A DNA stretch of 64,000 nt from contig JBHGNT010000006.1 in NCBI GenBank assembly GCA_043228905.1, positions 12,834,001 through 12,898,000 of the forward strand. The letters run 5' to 3'. The position numbers and the translations under genes were made by a program. Source of the DNA: Azolla caroliniana. Its lineage: Eukaryota; Polypodiophyta. Below are positions 31,493 to 42,700 of this stretch, in pieces; position 1 is the first letter of the stretch, and each line of letters opens with the position of its first letter. Below the pieces are notes generated by a model. That model ran no database searches. It worked only from the letters and a program-made list of their open reading frames with translations, and was not told where the DNA came from.

Positions 31493-31782
31493 TGATGCGA
31501 AAGATATATGTATTATATGACGGAAGATATACAACAGTAGTTAGAAGGCTTAAGACTGGCGTTGAACCGATTTGGTTCGAACTAATGCCTTGCGCCTCCT
31601 TTTATAGTGTCTTCAGGAATACTCCTGAAGTTTCTAGAATGTTCCAGAGAAATCTGGAATATACATCAATTTCCTAATAAAACCTAAATGAAAATAATAT
31701 CCTTCAAATTACAACTCATAACCTAATGGTAAAGTCTCGACCCGTGTAACAAAAGGTTATGGGTTCGAGTCTAGTTATGATA
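31320..31782 (-). repeat. 5' LTR of F
   Basis: The partner of 26016-26482; its terminal CA (plus strand) has changed to TA at 31781-31782. It contains the promoter described separately, a (CT)n leader tract and the tRNA-like module. Confidence 0.92.
31562..31649 (-). promoter_or_regulatory. F promoter: heat-shock element array, TATA box, self-primer
   Basis: In plus-strand coordinates eight pentamer cores alternate every 5 bp: TTC 31612, GAA 31617, CTC 31622, GAA 31627, TTC 31632, GAA 31637, TTC 31642, GAG 31647. Six of eight are perfect, which is a strong heat-shock-factor binding array by consensus. Immediately downstream on the minus strand lies TATAAAA (31606-31600), and 33 nt after its first base the AAATCGG self-primer begins (31573). 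The same order recurs in J, K and O. Confidence 0.82.
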
Positions 31783-31787
31783 GCATC

Positions 31788-32325
31788 AACCTCAATGATA
31801 AGTTCAATAGAGACAAGAAGCCACTACTCTCGCAAATGTTGGGCAAGAGCCACTACTGAGCATCATGTGAAGATTGGAAATGTTCCAAACCTGGTGATGG
31901 CACTTATTGACCATGGTTCTAAAATAAATATAATGAGTGCTGATTTTTACAGGAAAGGTAGATGGCCAATTGATACTCAACATGGTTGGCGCGTAAAAGC
32001 AACCACATCTGTCACCAAAGATTTATTTGGTGCATGCCCAAATGTAAAGGTTACTATTGGTGATATAGAGGTAGATCAACATTTCTTTGTTCAGGAAGGA
32101 TCTACCTATCCGATAATCTTGGGGCAACCATACATCACAACGGTATGGATGGAGACCAAAGTCCTTGACAATGGTTCTGCCTATGCGAAGATTCGAAGCC
32201 AAGATGGACGAAGAACTGTACAGTTTATGACAGTTCACCCAAATCATGAGAGGAACAAACAAGAGCTTCATGATCATTCGATACCAAAAGAATGTGATGA
32301 TTTTGATAGTCACTTGTTTGACTAG
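31788..32325 (+). pseudogene. copy C protease region (continued after F)
   Basis: The frame resumes after the target duplication and encodes WARATTEHHVKIGNV, then the protease core ALIDHGSKINIMSADFYRKG and the flap-side IILGQPYITTVWMETKVL. The active site reads D-H-G-S, as in E. The last coding bases overlap the start of the pol frame. Confidence 0.8.
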
Positions 32326-34135
32326 GAGTGTTCCAAATGAGGGTTGCAATAGTCCCATTATTAAAAGACCCTCACCTAGTGCATTACAACATATGAATAA
32401 GTCATTTCATGTTTTTGAAAGTGGTGCTATATGTGTGACTAGGATGTATGAATTTAAGAGGAACTTGAAAAAGAATGCTAATTTGTTTCAACAGGCATTG
32501 AAGGATAATGGAGTACTTGAAATGGAAGAGAAAATTGAAAGTGTTATGGGAGAAATTTCTTTTGCAAATACTATAGAAGAGTTAGAAATGTATTTGAAAG
32601 AAGATGATGAGAGTGTTAGAAAGATACATGTAAACTCAATTGATATGTATTATGAGATTGATAGGTATAATTGTAAATATGAAGAAGTAGAAAGTTTATG
32701 TAATACAAAATACAAAACAATAGATAAAAAGGTCAAACCTGTTGCAGTACCATTACCCATTGGTAGTGAAGAGAAGATGAAGGCAGCAACAACCGAGCCT
32801 ATGCTTCAACCAATAGAGAAGATCAGACATCACTTCACTTCGTAAACAATAAATAACATGAGAATCGGAGGGGTAGAATTTCATTTGCAATCGGAGGTCG
32901 CAACTTTCAAAGAAATGATCTTTAGGCATGGGAAAGCATTCACATTCAAACTGAGGAGATTGGTTGTGTAGATCCAAAGGTGGTGACGCCAATGGTAATA
33001 TTTACTATCCCTCATATTCCTTGGAATTTTAAACCTATTACAGTACTGAGAGCTCGATTGCCTCAGTTGTTGGAGCTACTGAAGGATAAAGTTAAGATGA
33101 AGATTTTAGAGCCTTCCAACACACCATACTCCAACTGATGGTTCACAGTTCCAAAGAAAGATGGTTCTCTAAGATTCATTCAAGATCTACAACCAGCCAA
33201 CTAAGTCACAATCCAAAATGCAGGAATCGGGTTGATCGTTGATGAATTTGCAAAAGCTTTTGCTGGGAGGGCGATTTACTCTGTGGGAGACCTATATTCA
33301 GGATACGACCAATTTCAACTAGCTATTGATAGTCGCAATATCACAACAATGAGAACACCAATTGGGTTGGTTCGAATGTGTACTCTACCTCAAGGTGCGA
33401 CGAATTCAGTTGCTCATATGATGAATGTAATGAACAAAGTTCTACATGAATACATCCCAAAGGTAACTATGCCATTTTTAGATGATATTCCTATTAAAGG
33501 ATGCTTAGAAAGAGAAAAAGATGAGACTATGGTTGGAAATGGTTGTAGAAAGTTTGTGATGGATCACATTAATGATTGTGAAAGTATTTTAAATAAGCTT
33601 TCGCAGGTACATTTGACACTAAGTAATAAAGTCAAGCTTTAGGCATGACGAAGTTTTGATAGTTGGTCATATGTGTGGCTAGTATGGGAGGAAACCGTCA
33701 CCGATCAAAATTAACGCAATACAAAATATGAAGGAGGTTTGGGAATCGGTAACAGAGGTGAGAAATTTTTTAGGTGCATGTGTGTTTTACCATATTTGGT
33801 TACCAGACTTTGCACATGTATCAGATCCTCTTTACCAACTTTTAAGAAAAGGGAAGAAGTTTATTTGGACTGATGAACATACACAAGTTGTTCAACAATT
33901 GAAAGAAGCATTATTGAAAGCACCAGTTCTTCGTCAACCAGACTACAAAGGTGAAAGACCAATTATAGTGATAGTTGATACTAGCCCAATTGGGATCGGT
34001 TGGGTTATCAACCAAGAAGATGAAGAGCAACATTGATATGTTATCATATTTGGAGCAAAGATATTAAGTGAAAGACAAAGAAATTGTGCACAAGTTAAAC
34101 GAGAATTGTGGGCTTTGCTTACTGCATTAAAAACA
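32246..34135 (+). pseudogene. copy C reverse transcriptase and start of RNase H
   Basis: Broken frames align with the E pol: a linker (VKPVAVPLPIGSEEKMKAAT), RT fingers and palm (VDEFAKAFAGRAIYSVGDLY, TMRTPIGLVRMCTLPQGATN, MPFLDDIPIKGC) and the RT-RNase H connection (EVRNFLGACVFYHIWLPDFA, PIIVIVDTSPIGIGWVIN). A stop near 33137 and frame changes near 33200 and 33640 inactivate it. The sequence is abandoned at 34135. Confidence 0.85.
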
Positions 34136-34800
34136 AAAGGCATTCGTAATGACGTAACCATGTGATGGACCATGTGGGCCTACTATGAAAAGAGAGCTCA
34201 TTTGGCTTGACCATTAGGTTGCACTTCGGTGTATGCCATCGTAATTATGAGACTTGAGGTTGGTAACGTACCAACATAGTTTTGTAGTAAACGATGGGGA
34301 AATAAGGACTCTTGACATATATGTTTTCTTTTAAAAAACATATATGGGCAAACGCCTTTGCAAATCTCTTATACGCATAAAATATTAAACATTCACCACG
34401 AGCAACCTATTTGGTTAGATCAAGTGTTTAATGCATTTGTTCTCGAGGTCTCGAGTTCAAATATGACCAAGACCATCTTTTCGTAGTTTTATTGTTAACA
34501 TTTTTTCGTGTTTAAACTATTCATGATGCAAACATACATGGTTGAGCCTCGGGGAGCCACCATGAAAAAATCAATATAGAGATCAGGGAAAGACATTCAT
34601 TTGTCACCCCCATGGTTTTAAAACACCTTTGTGTTACCATAGTAACCTGATCTTGAACCTCATCTCATACGTCTAGAGGGGTATTGACGTGAGATCATGA
34701 TGTTGATTAATGTTTGACGATGATATGTTTACATCACGACATAATGTTATGACTATTTGTCTAACCTTATCCTATTTCTTTGCCAGAAATTATCATTCAA

Positions 34801-35262
34801 TGGCTCATAATAATGACCCGATTGCATCTGCACAAGGGGAATGAAATCAAGGAAATCCTCCTAGGCCAATCCCTATTGAGTCGTATTTTTTACAAATACA
34901 AAATTTCCTTAATTCAACCTTACATCAGATGACCAAACTTAGGGAATCTCATACTGCTCTCAAGGCACGTGTCATTAGTTTAGAACGTGACACTAATAGA
35001 CCCGATGAGTGTCAAGGTGAGCCATCATTTGTCGTAAAGCCATTTATTGGAGAAAAAAAGGAAAGAACCGAAGAAGCAATCTACACATGGTTGGGCCGAT
35101 GGGAGTCTCATTTTGAGCTCTATCCCAAGCCAAATAGTACGAAGATTGCATATATTGGTTGAGAACTAAGGGGGTAAGGCCACGACCTGGTGGCGTGGCG
35201 TGGGCTCCGCAGTATGGGGAAATTGCCTGATACGGGGAAATTGCCTGATACGGGGAAATTCT
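34801..35262 (+). pseudogene. copy B gag fragment
   Basis: It starts MAHNNDPIASAQG like the A gag and keeps the MTKLRESHTALKARVISLER segment and the start of the capsid region (AIYTWLGRWESHFELYPKPN). After about 35165 there are two to three short repeats of GCCTGATACGGGGAAATT, and the capsid C-terminus and zinc knuckle are deleted before the protease begins. Confidence 0.75.
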
Positions 35263-36721
35263 AAATGTTCTTTCCCTCACTATGTATTGGGACCCAATGA
35301 TTTACTTCGTGCAAATGGGTATATCAATGGATCTCCCATACAATTTCTATTTGATTCAGGAAGCTCACACAATTTTGTGAATGATCGTTCGGTTCAAATA
35401 TGGGGAATCCAACCCACCGTAAGTGATCACACCTAAAAGGTGGACTTGGATGATGGAAGAGTACAATACATCAACGGGGTGATTCATTCATTAGGAATTT
35501 CTATTGATACTTACATAGAGGAAGTAGAGTTCCATGTAATGAATCTTTGTACCACTGATGTAATACTGGGTTATCCCTGGTTTTTTAATAAAAACTCTTC
35601 TTTATCTATTGATTGGGTTCACCATTCCATTACCTTTGTACTGAACAATTGTACTCATTTTATTCAATGTGTAAATAAACAATCTCTTTCGATTGTTTCC
35701 TCTCCATCAATATCTGAGTTGTCTTGTTCTTCTTTATTTTATTATATACTTGATCCGAACATTCACATTATAATATCAATAATGTCTCGGATCAATTATC
35801 ATATTTTGAACAACAACTCGATGAAATCTTAAATTATTTTTGTGATGTTTTTCCGATTGAACTACCACATGGGTTACATCCTAAACGTAATATACACCAT
35901 TGTATAGATATTGTACTTGGTGTTGCACCAATAAGTATACCTCCTTATCGTTTAAGTCGATTTGAAGAGGATGAGGTATCTAAGCAACTCGAGGACTATT
36001 TATGAATGGGTTATATATGTTATAGTAAATCTCCATGGGGTGCTCATGTTCTCTTGGTAAAAAAGAAAGAGGGCACATGGCATATGTGTATTAATTACCG
36101 ACGCTTGAATAAAGTGACGATCAAGAATTCATATCCATTGCCCCGGGTTGACGATCTAATTGACCATCTGCAGGGAGCTCAATATTTTAAGAAACTTGAT
36201 CTTTGTACGAGCTACCATCAAATTCGTATAAGTGAGGAAGATGTTCCTAAAACGGCATTTCGTACACGTCATTGCCATTATGAGTTTTTGGTCATGCCTT
36301 TCGGTTTCACCAATGCTCTAGCCACATTTCAACAAGAAATGAATGACATTTTCCAAGAAAAACTCCGAAAATTTGTTGTTTTATTCTTCGATGATATTCT
36401 AGTTTATAGCCGTACATTAGAAGAACATGTTAAACATGTCCGCTTTGTTTCACAAACATTGTGTGGCAAACAGTTTTACATTCAAATATCTCAAAATGTG
36501 AGCTCTTCAAGAAATCAATTACTTATCTTGAACATCTCATAACCGAATGAGGAGTTGAAATTGATCCTTCTCGCATCAAGGAAGTCAAACTTTGACCCAC
36601 TCTTCGGAATATTCAACAAGTTTGATCATTCCTTGGTTATGTCGGGTTTTTGCAAAAATCTCTTCGTAATTACTCCCAATTGATGACATGGTTTACTGAT
36701 CTTCTCAAAGGTCAAACGCGT
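35263..36721 (+). pseudogene. copy B protease and reverse transcriptase (broken)
   Basis: The protease region shows INGSPIQFLFDSGSSHNFVN (active site DSGS) and VILGYPWFFNKN. RT follows: [59 protein letters not shown] and the catalytic [11 protein letters not shown]. Stops near 35830 and 36000 break it. E is inserted at 36722, at the end of the RT-RNase H connection. Confidence 0.85.
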
Positions 36722-37538
36722 TGTCGTAGTGTAGGTTGCACACTATGTGGAAATTATATTTTTGTCCCTCTGGATAGAAAATGGAGTGCTCGGTGAGAAA
36801 CGGAAGAAAACGGCATACCGGCAAGGAGGAAAACGGCATACCGGCAAGGAAGAAAACGGCATACCGGCAAGGAAGAGCCGGATAAAGAGACATAAATGTA
36901 AAAAGAAAGGAAATACTCACTACTGCGCAGGGCGTGATTCGAACTCTGCACCTCCACGTTGACAAACCCCAACCTTACCATTACATTAACTTATCTTAAG
37001 TGTTTTAAATATAGATTTAATACGTATAAGACCTTTATTTATGCATACCTTTATTAAAAGGTAAATCGTGTATTTTTTTAATATATGAAAAAGAAAAACA
37101 CGAGACACTAAAAATAACTCATGCACATCTAGCGTGCATGAGCCCTATACTTAGGAAATAAAAAAGCATCACATGCACATTTAGTGACATGAACACTTTT
37201 TGTAAAAAAAAAAAAAAAAAAAAAGCATGAAGCCATGCTTAGCTCTTCCTCCCTTATATAAGGAGGAGAGAAATATGTAAAGGGTTGTTGATTATTTGGA
37301 TTAAGTATTAATCAATACAAAAATTATTCGTGGGATTCACGATTTATACATCTACTTCTCTCTTAACACCCTAAGTACCAATTAATATAGTATACTCGTG
37401 TGATTCACGAGTTTCTTGTCTTTCTCTTTGCTATTTACTCATAATTAATCTCTATCTCACGAACTTCTTTCTCCTAGTCCAAGACCTCTGTGGTTCCCAC
37501 CCGACTCACGCAACGATCCGGAGCCGAAAGGCACGACA
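36722..37538 (+). repeat. 5' LTR of E
   Basis: 817 bp. From 5' to 3' it has three copies of a 22-bp minisatellite (36810-36878), an antisense tRNA-like box B (36945-36935), an A tract, a TATATAAG box inside a short palindrome (37255-37262), and two TCGTG-CACGA hairpins. Confidence 0.92.
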
Positions 37539-37542
37539 CAGT

Positions 37543-37558
37543 TGGTGAACCCGACGTG
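37543..37558 (+). other. primer-binding site of E
   Basis: TGGTGAACCCGACGTG lies 4 bases after the LTR. It has the form of a tRNA 3'-end complement, but I cannot name the tRNA with certainty; it is not the initiator-Met type. Copy C has a near-identical site at 24316. Confidence 0.65.
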
Positions 37559-37577
37559 AAAAACGGGTGGCAAGGAG

Positions 37578-39617
37578 ATGGAGGCTCAACAAGCTAACAA
37601 TATGATGGCGATGTTCGAACGGATGCTTCAAGAACAACGCACGATGTCGGAGATTTCGGCATCAGTAGAGCGGCTCGTGCAACGCAACGGGCAATTTAAT
37701 GGTAAGGATGTGTCGCGATATTTGCAGGACTACAAGGCGGAGATGCTCCGGTGCCGGGATTCGGAAGGACTGCAAGTGACATCCTTTAACCGGGTGGCGA
37801 CCGACGGGCTTCAAGGGAGTATCCACGGGTTGCAACAACAAAATCCGACGTGGGAAGCATTCGAAGAGGCGTTAAAGACCACGTTTGCCATCGAGGACTC
37901 CTCCAAGGCAACGCGGAGGGGATTCGAGGATTGGGTGGAAACGTCAGGTAAGGGGCTGAAGGTCCTCGAAGTGTTTTCGACATTCGAAAGTCGGTTCGGG
38001 AGGTTGTCCGCGAGAGATCAAACTATTCTTGCACCGGACAAAGTCATCATGTTTTTGCGAGCTGTGGACGTCCGGGACCGGAAAGATCTCGGAGTGCTTC
38101 TTGAGGACACGACCACCGAAAGCGGCCTCACCGAAACATGGGAAAGCGTGCGGGATATCGTCGCGCGGTACACGAAGAGGGGGCAATGGCTTGCCAACGA
38201 AGAAAAGAGGGTTTCGGAACCGATTCCGAAACCGAGAACGGGACTGGAAGACCATCAACCGAGGGCTCGGGAGATTACGACCGAGAAGGGAGTCGACGCG
38301 TCTACGGTGGAGCAGCTGCTGAAGGAGATGGAGAATCTAAAGATCGCGATGGTGAAGAAGTCGGATGACCGCCCCACAAGCTCCAAATATACGGATCGAC
38401 GGTGCATATGGTGCGATAGCGCCGAACACGATCGGAGGGATTGCGACGACCATAAGGAGGCGCTACGACGGGATCTCATCTACTACGAGGGAAACCGGAT
38501 TCATTCGATGGACTCTCGGAAGCCACTCCGACCGAACTTCCGGAAAGGCGGCATGAAGAAGGTGCTCGAGGAGGAGTTAGCGGCAAGAAGCAACTATGCG
38601 ACAACCGCGGGAATATGTGTCGGGGAGTCAACGGGAGCGAAGGCGTCTTTCTGGCCGGAGGTGCTAGGAAACACCGAGAAAACCGACTCCAACGATATCC
38701 GAAACACCGCGGAAGGCGTCCGGGAAGCTACGGGATGGGAGTGCCCTGTCGACAAGAATAGCATATACGCCCTGTGTCAATTACATGAGGTGTATGTGGA
38801 CGAGAAACGACAGCGCACGGAGGATGCGGCCGGACCATCGAAGATACCGGAAAGCTGGAACTCCGGAGGTAAGGGAAAAGAAAAGGCGACTCCGGCATTC
38901 AAGCTCGCCTCGGACATAGAACAACAAACCGACTTGAAAAGAGTGTTCGAGGAAAGAATCTTGGATAGCCGGGTAGATTTTTCGCTGCGGGAACTACTCG
39001 GAATAGCGAAGAAGGAGTTTCACGATCTTCTCGTGGATCTCGTGAAAAGGAAGAGACAAAGTACGGAGGAAAATGCTCCAAGGGTGAATGCAAATACCGT
39101 TTCAATGAACGACACCGAAGTGGAAGGCGAAATTCCGAACTCCCACTATACAAGGCCACACTGGGCACGTGCGACTACGGAGACTCCGGTCCGAATCGGC
39201 AACATCAAAGAACCCGTGCTAGCATTGATTGATCACGGATCGGAGATCAACTTGATGTCCAAGGAGTTCTACCGAAAGGGGAAGTGGCCTATAAACACCA
39301 ACCATGGATGGAAGATTCGGGCAGCCACGAAAACGACGGAAGACCTATTTGCTGCTTGTCCGGATGTGACGGTAAAGATCGGGGATGTAGAAATTGACCA
39401 AAATTTCTTTGTGCAGGATGAGGTTTCACATTCTGTCATCCTCGGCCAACCCTTTATCACGGCTTCACGGATGGAGACGAAGGTGCTCGATAGTGGTGCG
39501 GCTTTTGCGCGAATTCGGAGCCAAAACGGAGGGAAATCCGTCCAATTCCTAACGGTGCCGGCAAATCACGAAAGGAACAAGAGGGAACTCTTGTCCCAAG
39601 TGAGAATGGATTTTTAA
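37578..39617 (+). CDS. E Gag-protease protein
   Basis: An intact 679-residue protein starts MEAQQANNMMAMFERMLQEQ. The capsid-like region is at about 30-200; one CCHC knuckle, CIWCDSAEHDRRDC, lies near 275; a charged linker follows; the aspartic protease is near 545 with VLALIDHGSEINLMS and HSVILGQPFITASRMETK. The active-site triplet is D-H-G rather than the usual D-S/T-G. The gag-protease frame overlaps the upstream-open pol frame from about 39494 to 39614. Confidence 0.92.
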   Translation: MEAQQANNMMAMFERMLQEQRTMSEISASVERLVQRNGQFNGKDVSRYLQDYKAEMLRCRDSEGLQVTSFNRVATDGLQGSIHGLQQQNPTWEAFEEALKTTFAIEDSSKATRRGFEDWVETSGKGLKVLEVFSTFESRFGRLSARDQTILAPDKVIMFLRAVDVRDRKDLGVLLEDTTTESGLTETWESVRDIVARYTKRGQWLANEEKRVSEPIPKPRTGLEDHQPRAREITTEKGVDASTVEQLLKEMENLKIAMVKKSDDRPTSSKYTDRRCIWCDSAEHDRRDCDDHKEALRRDLIYYEGNRIHSMDSRKPLRPNFRKGGMKKVLEEELAARSNYATTAGICVGESTGAKASFWPEVLGNTEKTDSNDIRNTAEGVREATGWECPVDKNSIYALCQLHEVYVDEKRQRTEDAAGPSKIPESWNSGGKGKEKATPAFKLASDIEQQTDLKRVFEERILDSRVDFSLRELLGIAKKEFHDLLVDLVKRKRQSTEENAPRVNANTVSMNDTEVEGEIPNSHYTRPHWARATTETPVRIGNIKEPVLALIDHGSEINLMSKEFYRKGKWPINTNHGWKIRAATKTTEDLFAACPDVTVKIGDVEIDQNFFVQDEVSHSVILGQPFITASRMETKVLDSGAAFARIRSQNGGKSVQFLTVPANHERNKRELLSQVRMDF

Positions 39618-39733
39618 AGCGGACTGTTGCGGAGTGGGGAAGTGATAGTCCGAGAAGCCCTGATACCCCACACAGGAAGAAAACTCTCGGAGCAAAACAA
39701 GTACGAATCGGCCCGGATGGGGCATCTACGTAC
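39618..39733 (+). other. gag/pol boundary of E
   Basis: No stop separates this stretch from pol: the pol frame is open from 39494, 120 bases inside the gag-protease gene, and is -1 relative to it. A T5 run directly at the gag stop (39611-39615) could let a ribosome slip, but there is no classical heptamer. Pol also has its own ATG at 39734. Confidence 0.5.
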
Positions 39734-42700
39734 ATGGCCGTAACCGGAGGAATGAAGAAACAATACCGACAAGTGGAGGATAAGTTACGGTCGGCATCAA
39801 TAATAAAAGAAGACGAAGAAATCGTGGGAGTGATCGAGGAAGTGTTCTATGGGAATACACTACAACGGCTTGAAGAGCTTGCGAAAGATAAAAGCCAAGG
39901 GAACCGGGTAGTCCCGGTGGAATCGGTCGAGATGTACGAGATCGTTGCGAAAATGGGGCCGGATGCGCTCCGCAAAGAAGAAGCAATGGTAAGTACGAAA
40001 TACAAGACCGTGGAGAAGAAGGTGAAACCGGCCGCGGGACCACTACCCGCCGATAGCGAACAAAAGAGGAAAGAAGTCTCGGGAGATCCGACACTTCGGA
40101 AGACCGTGGATATCGGACATGCCTTCACAGATGAGACCCGGAAGAAACTTCGGATCGGTGGAGGTGGGTTCCTCTTACAAGAAGAAGAAAAACGGTTTCG
40201 AGAGATGTTGGAGCAACATGGCAAAGCATTCGCGTTCACATCGAGGGAGATCGGGTGCATTGATCCAAAGATAGTGGAGCCGATGGTGATTTTCACGATT
40301 GATCATGTACCGTGGAACCTGAAGCCGATTCCGGTGCCACGGGCGCATATTCCGAAAGTCATCGACTTGCTCAAGGAGAAGGTGGCGATGGGGATTCTAG
40401 AGCCATCAAGTGCTCCGTACTCAAATCGATGGTTTACGGTTCCGAAGAAGAATGGGTCACTCCGATTCATCCAAGACTTGCAACCGGTGAACAAGGTCAC
40501 GATCCGGAACTCGGGAGTCGGTCCGATAGTGGACGAATTCGCGGAAGCTTTTGCCGGACGTGCGATATACTCCATCGGGGACCTATACTCGGGGTATGAC
40601 CAATTCCAACTAGCCGTGGAGAGCCGAGACATCACTACCATGCGGACACCGATAGGACTAGTTCGAATGTGCACACTACCACAAGGAGCGACAAACTCGG
40701 TTGCACATATGATGAACGCGATGAACAAGGTGCTTCGAGATTGCATCCCGGAGATAACGATGCCGTTTCTAGATGACATTCCGATGAAAGGATGCGCGGT
40801 GGAAGAAAAAGATGAGACTATGGATGATCGGGGATGCCGAAAGTTCGTGGTCGACCATATTCATGATTGCGAGAAAGTGTTGCGAAAGCTAGAAGATGTG
40901 CACCTAACACTTTCCGGGGAGAAATCGGCATTCGGGCAAGAAGAAATATTGGTGGTCGGACATCTATGTGGACCCTACGGCCGAAGACCGTCACCAACAA
41001 AGATCGATGCGATTCAAGCTATGAAGGAAGTATGTGAGTCAACATCGGAAGTCCGAAGGTTTCTAGGTGCGTGTGCATTCTATCACATATGGATTCCGCA
41101 CTATGCACATATAGCGGACCCACTCTATCACTTGTTGCGGAAAGGTAAGAAATTCGAGTGGAAACCGGAACACACTAAAGCCATGAGGAAGCTCAAGAAG
41201 ACACTATGGAGGGCGGAATCACTTAAGAAGCCAAGCTACGAGCGGCCAATCATAGTAACGGTTGATACAAGTCCAACCGGTATCGGGTGGGTCATCAATC
41301 AAGCCGACTCGGATGGTTCGCGGTATCCGATCCGATTTGGAGCAAAGGTCCTCAACGAAAGGCAACGCGGATATGCACAAATCAAAAGAGAATTGTGGGG
41401 AGTCGTGTCGGCGATAAAATCGGATCGGGATTATTTGATCGGAGCTGAAGTGGTGATCGAGACGGATTGTCTTCCGATACTCGGGATGATGCGGTGTTGT
41501 ACGATACCGGATGTGGCTATGCTAAGGTGGATTGCATATGTCAAGTCACTTAATCCGGAGGTTCGACACATCTCGGGGAAGGACAACGCGGTAGCGGACA
41601 TGTTATCGAGGGCGCGGTTTGAAGACGACATAACCGAATCAGATAATGAAGAAGTTTCCGAAGACTACTTCACGTCAGAACACATATGCCGAGTGAACGT
41701 GATCCGAGAATTCCGGGAAGAAGAATACGAGGGGGAAACCTTGATGATCGGGAAGATGCTACAAGAGGTCGAGGATTCAACCAATGATAAAGAAAGGAGA
41801 GCCGAGATCCGAAGGATGAAGAGGCAAGTCCAAAAGTTCTTCTTGGAAAACGGTTTAATATGGAGGACGCCGAAAAGACCGGATGGGATACCACTTCGAG
41901 TAGTCGGGACGAAAGAGCAACGAAACCGGATAATGTCCGAGTTCCACGAATCCGATTGGGCTGGACATCGAGGAACATGGGCAACTTTTGTGAAAATCAA
42001 GCAAAGATATTGGTGGAAGAACATGTATAAAGATGTCGCGGAGTTCACAGAAAGCTGCGAGAAATGTCAAGTCTACTCCGGGGTCCGACACCGAGATGAG
42101 CTGCATCCGACATTCTCACCGACAATCAACTTCAAGTGGATGGTCGACATTGTAGCTATGCCGACCGGGATTGGACAAAAGAAATACTTGGTGTTAGCTC
42201 GAGAAGATCTCACAAACCAAGTTGAAGGTCGGGCGCTTCGGAGGAAAACGTGTGCCGCGGTGTGCCAATTTCTTTTGGAAGAAGTGTTTTGTAGGTACGG
42301 CTGCGTAGGACAAGTGATTGCGGACCGGGGAGAACTCGACTCGGACAAAGCTAGGGGATTCTTCGCCAAACATGGAGTTCGGTTAACGTTGACAACGGCC
42401 TACAATCCGGAGGCCAACGAGAAGATCGAACGAGGACATAGTCCGATCGTGAAAGCACTTGCGAAGGCATGCGACGGAAGGGTGAAGGATTGGCCACAAA
42501 TGCTTCCGTATGCACTATGGGCGGATTGGACGACGCATAGCTCCGTGACCGGTTACATGCCGGCAGAACTCATGACCGGACAAGCACCGGTAATGCCAAC
42601 GGAAACCGCAATCGCGACATGGACAATACTACCGTGGAAGGAAGAGATGAGCCGGGAAGAACTACTAGCGGTCCGGATACGACAACTGGAGGGAAGACCG

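Larger units (their letters stand above)
26016..31782 (-). mobile_element. intact Tcn1-like chromovirus F
   Basis: Two near-identical LTRs (26016-26482 and 31320-31782) flank intact minus-strand gag and pol. The target duplication is GCATC on both sides. By eye the LTRs differ only in the length of a GA repeat (4 bp) and in a terminal C-to-T at 31781. Pol has the order protease, RT, RNase H, integrase, chromodomain, as in chromoviruses, and its sequence style resembles the Tcn1-like group known from fungi, mosses and lycophytes. The young LTRs and open genes make it a good candidate for a recently mobile element. Confidence 0.92.
24311..34135 (+). mobile_element. decayed Ty3/gypsy copy C (E-related), interrupted by F
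   Basis: The order is primer site, gag, protease, [insertion of F at 26011], protease continued, RT and start of RNase H. Every part aligns with intact element E but is diverged and AT-rich. The 3' end is missing: at about 34135, in RNase H, sequence switches to the leader of copy B, so this junction is a deletion or recombination breakpoint. Confidence 0.82.

Noticed and set aside
37204-37224. A-tract in E LTR as a poly(A) tail of a retrogene
   Set aside because: The tract is present in both LTRs at the same position, so it is part of the LTR.
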